Below, in pieces: positions 62,210 through 64,000 of a stretch of DNA of 64,000 bases. Each line of letters begins with the position of its first letter. Positions within the stretch are counted from its first letter, which is position 1. The notes under the pieces are model-generated. The model had not been told where the DNA came from and searched no databases. It saw nothing but the letters and a program-made list of their open reading frames with translations. Both the position numbers and the translations under genes were made by a program. The DNA comes from Maioricimonas rarisocia (GTDB taxonomy: Bacteria; Planctomycetota; Planctomycetia; Planctomycetales; Planctomycetaceae): the NCBI RefSeq assembly GCF_007747795.1, contig NZ_CP036275.1, positions 930,001 to 994,000 of the forward strand, in the 5' to 3' direction.

Positions 62210-64000
62210 CTAATGCAGCTGCGTCGTCGCCTCGGCGAGCTCAGTGACGGTGATCTCCGAGAACCAGGTGGTGCCGTTCTCGGAGGAGAGCCGGAATTCC
62301 GGCAGCTCTTCCGGCTCCCGCAGTCGCACAGCTCCCACCGGCCGTTCGTTCGCTGAGACGAACCAGCCGCCCGGCTGCCGCTCCAGCACGAACGCCACCA
62401 GCCCGGAGTCGTTTGACCAGGGAACGGTCGCTCCCAGAGCCATGAACTCGCCCCGATCGCGCTCGCGGTAGCCGATTGTGATGCCGTCCTTGTCGTGCCG
62501 GACCACGTATCTCAAACCGTTGCGGCCCGGGACGGCTTCCATGCCGAAGTGGACCTCGGCGGCGACGTCCTCAGAGCGACGCTCGGTAAAGACCACCAGC
62601 CGGTAGTATTCGAGCGGGGCAGCCCGGCCCCCTTCCGCCTTGAAGAGCGTGCGGCCGATCAGTCCATCGGTTCCCTCCAGCACGGCCTGCTGGGGGATCG
62701 CGATCCAGTTCCCGCCGACCGGCAGCCAGTTGTTCGTATTCACTCCGTTGAAGAGCAGGGCACTGGCACCCAGGTCCGTCATTGTTGTCGCGACGGGAAC
62801 TGGCTCGGTCGTCGCCTGCCAGGGGCGGAGGTAGATCAGAGTCGCGGCGGTCAGTGCAATCAAAGTTGCCGTAGCCCATACGATTAGACCGCTCTTCTTG
62901 CCTTGCGATCCCGTTGCCGGCACATGCGGTTCCGTGAGCAGCGATCCACCCGAGTCGGTGCCGGTCGCCAGGCCTTCCACAACCACCGTGTGTTCGCTGC
63001 TGCGGGGAGCTCCGGACGCGAGTTTGGCCCAGCTCGACCCTTTGATCGGCAGGGCCAGCGCGTCGATGGCAGCGAGCAGACTGTTGTAATCGTCGAACCG
63101 GTCTTCCGGCTGATGCGAAAGCATGCGGTCGATCAGAGCGATCGTGCCGGGGTGCAGGTCGTCCCGGTGCATCGAGATCGGATCGATCTTGCCGGCCAGC
63201 TTGCGGGCGAGGATCTGCGGCAGCCTCATGCCGTCGAACGGTGCTTTCCCCGCGAGCATGTGGTAAGTGCTCGCACCGAGAGCGTAGATGTCGCTGCGCA
63301 GGTCGGCGTCGAACCCTTCGAACTGTTCGGGGGCCATGTAATGGGGGCTGCCGACCGTGGCGTTCTCGGCTGTCAGGCGTGTGCGGGTCTCCGAATCGGC
63401 GGTGAGGAACGCCAGGCCGAAGTCGGTGATCTTGACCATCGGGAGGCCTTCCGGGAGGTCAAAACCTTCCGGCGGTTCGACGAGCAGCAGGTTGGCCGGC
63501 TTGATGTCGCGGTGCACGACGCCATGCCGGGCTCCGTGGGCCAGGCCCGAAGCGACCTGCCGTGCGATTCCCCAGGCGGCCGTTTCGTCGAGAGGCCCCC
63601 GTTGAACGATCGTCCGCTCGAGGTCTTCTCCTTCGACCAGTTCCATCGCGAAGAACAGCCGTCCGCCATGCTTGCCGAAGTCGTAGGCCGCGATGATATT
63701 CGGGTGCCGCAACTGAGCGACTGTGCGCGCCTCCTGCTCGAAGCGGCTGACGGCACTGACATCAGCCATACGACTGACCAGAATCGTCTTAAGGGCCACG
63801 ATGCGGTCGAGCGTGACCTGCCTGGCCCGGTAGACGACCCCCATGCCACCCCGGCCGATGATGTCTTCGATCTCGTAGCCGGGAATGATCTCGCGTGGCT
63901 GCTGCAACGTCTCGATCGTGTCGAGCTGAATGGCGTCGAGAAGCCCCTCCTGCATGGCGAGCTTCGACGGATCCAGACCCTCGTCCAGCGACCGTCGCTG
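62210..64000 (-). CDS. Serine/threonine protein kinase with a C-terminal lectin-like (DUF1080-like) domain, 5' end outside the window
   Basis: The frame is open from the window edge, with codons for about 15 residues before Met at 63953-63955, so the true start may be outside. The kinase domain begins near GYEIEDIIGRGGMGVVYRA and has VALKTIL, catalytic HRDIKPANLLL and DFGLAFL, then APEQFEG-like MAPEQF. A transmembrane helix (about residue 362-378 counted from that Met) separates it from an extracytoplasmic domain of about 190 residues starting LFNGVNTNNWLP. This resembles DUF1080/concanavalin-like beta-sandwiches in sugar-binding planctomycete proteins. A sensor or receptor role for carbohydrates is possible (inference). 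Confidence 0.9.
   Translation of the reverse strand, partial: QRRSLDEGLDPSKLAMQEGLLDAIQLDTIETLQQPREIIPGYEIEDIIGRGGMGVVYRARQVTLDRIVALKTILVSRMADVSAVSRFEQEARTVAQLRHPNIIAAYDFGKHGGRLFFAMELVEGEDLERTIVQRGPLDETAAWGIARQVASGLAHGARHGVVHRDIKPANLLLVEPPEGFDLPEGLPMVKITDFGLAFLTADSETRTRLTAENATVGSPHYMAPEQFEGFDADLRSDIYALGASTYHMLAGKAPFDGMRLPQILARKLAGKIDPISMHRDDLHPGTIALIDRMLSHQPEDRFDDYNSLLAAIDALALPIKGSSWAKLASGAPRSSEHTVVVEGLATGTDSGGSLLTEPHVPATGSQGKKSGLIVWATATLIALTAATLIYLRPWQATTEPVPVATTMTDLGASALLFNGVNTNNWLPVGGNWIAIPQQAVLEGTDGLIGRTLFKAEGGRAAPLEYYRLVVFTERRSEDVAAEVHFGMEAVPGRNGLRYVVRHDKDGITIGYRERDRGEFMALGATVPWSNDSGLVAFVLERQPGGWFVSANERPVGAVRLREPEELPEFRLSSENGTTWFSEITVTELAEATTQLH

Overview
The window is high-G+C DNA whose gene content points to a planctomycete, probably in or near the Planctomycetaceae. 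The signs are secreted sulfatase and SGNH esterase genes, a CehA-type metallohydrolase, serine/threonine kinases fused to sensor or lectin-like domains, MoxR/VWA proteins, a 52-residue protein of the type I recall as DUF6800, many lipoproteins, and non-coding spacers full of dispersed hairpin repeats. Species identity cannot be settled from the sequence alone.

Layout. 0-16 kb: the start of a phospho-sugar mutase, an SGNH esterase, a plus-strand cluster (Cys-rich membrane protein, MoxR ATPase, large membrane protein, ABC ATPase), a CehA-like metallohydrolase between repeat-rich spacers, a double-VWA membrane protein and a sensor serine/threonine kinase. 16.3-37.2 kb: one uninterrupted minus-strand block of about 21 kb encoding a respiratory chain. 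Read in its own direction it runs Rieske protein, b6-type cytochrome b, subunit IV-like protein, octaheme cytochrome c, two cupredoxin-like proteins, a diheme lipoprotein, oxidase subunits II and I, CtaA, CtaB, subunits III and IV, an ABC-2 transporter pair, a SCO1-DUF420 fusion and a small CxxC membrane protein. 37.6-42.9 kb: smpB, a small accessory cassette with a frameshifted HEPN-type gene, a purple-acid-phosphatase-like enzyme, a structured non-coding region with a strong terminator, and a Tat-exported sugar isomerase-like protein. 43-51 kb: a peptidoglycan cluster on the minus strand (murE, murF, mraY, a small lipoprotein, ftsW, murG) without murD. 51-64 kb: mixed genes (SGNH hydrolase, BON-domain protein, oxidoreductase, membrane proteins, NYN-domain protein, sulfatase, chorismate synthase) and a serine/threonine kinase cut by the window end.

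How the genes work together. The respiratory block appears to encode a quinol-cytochrome c oxidoreductase of the b6 type, electron carriers, an A2-type cytochrome c oxidase and the assembly factors for heme A and CuA. No cytochrome c1 or f gene is present; the octaheme protein sits where one would be expected. MurE carries the DNPR signature of meso-diaminopimelate ligases, and together with MurF, MraY, FtsW and MurG it supports real peptidoglycan synthesis.

The most unusual points are the octaheme cytochrome joined to a long coiled coil, the b6-like cytochrome b with a Cys at the heme ci position, a Rieske protein with a five-repeat N-terminal tail, a subunit III with a long His-rich insertion, a HEPN gene whose catalytic R-x4-H motif lies just past a frameshift, and a plus-strand non-coding region at 41.6-41.8 kb with a 13-bp perfect long-range stem next to an intrinsic terminator.
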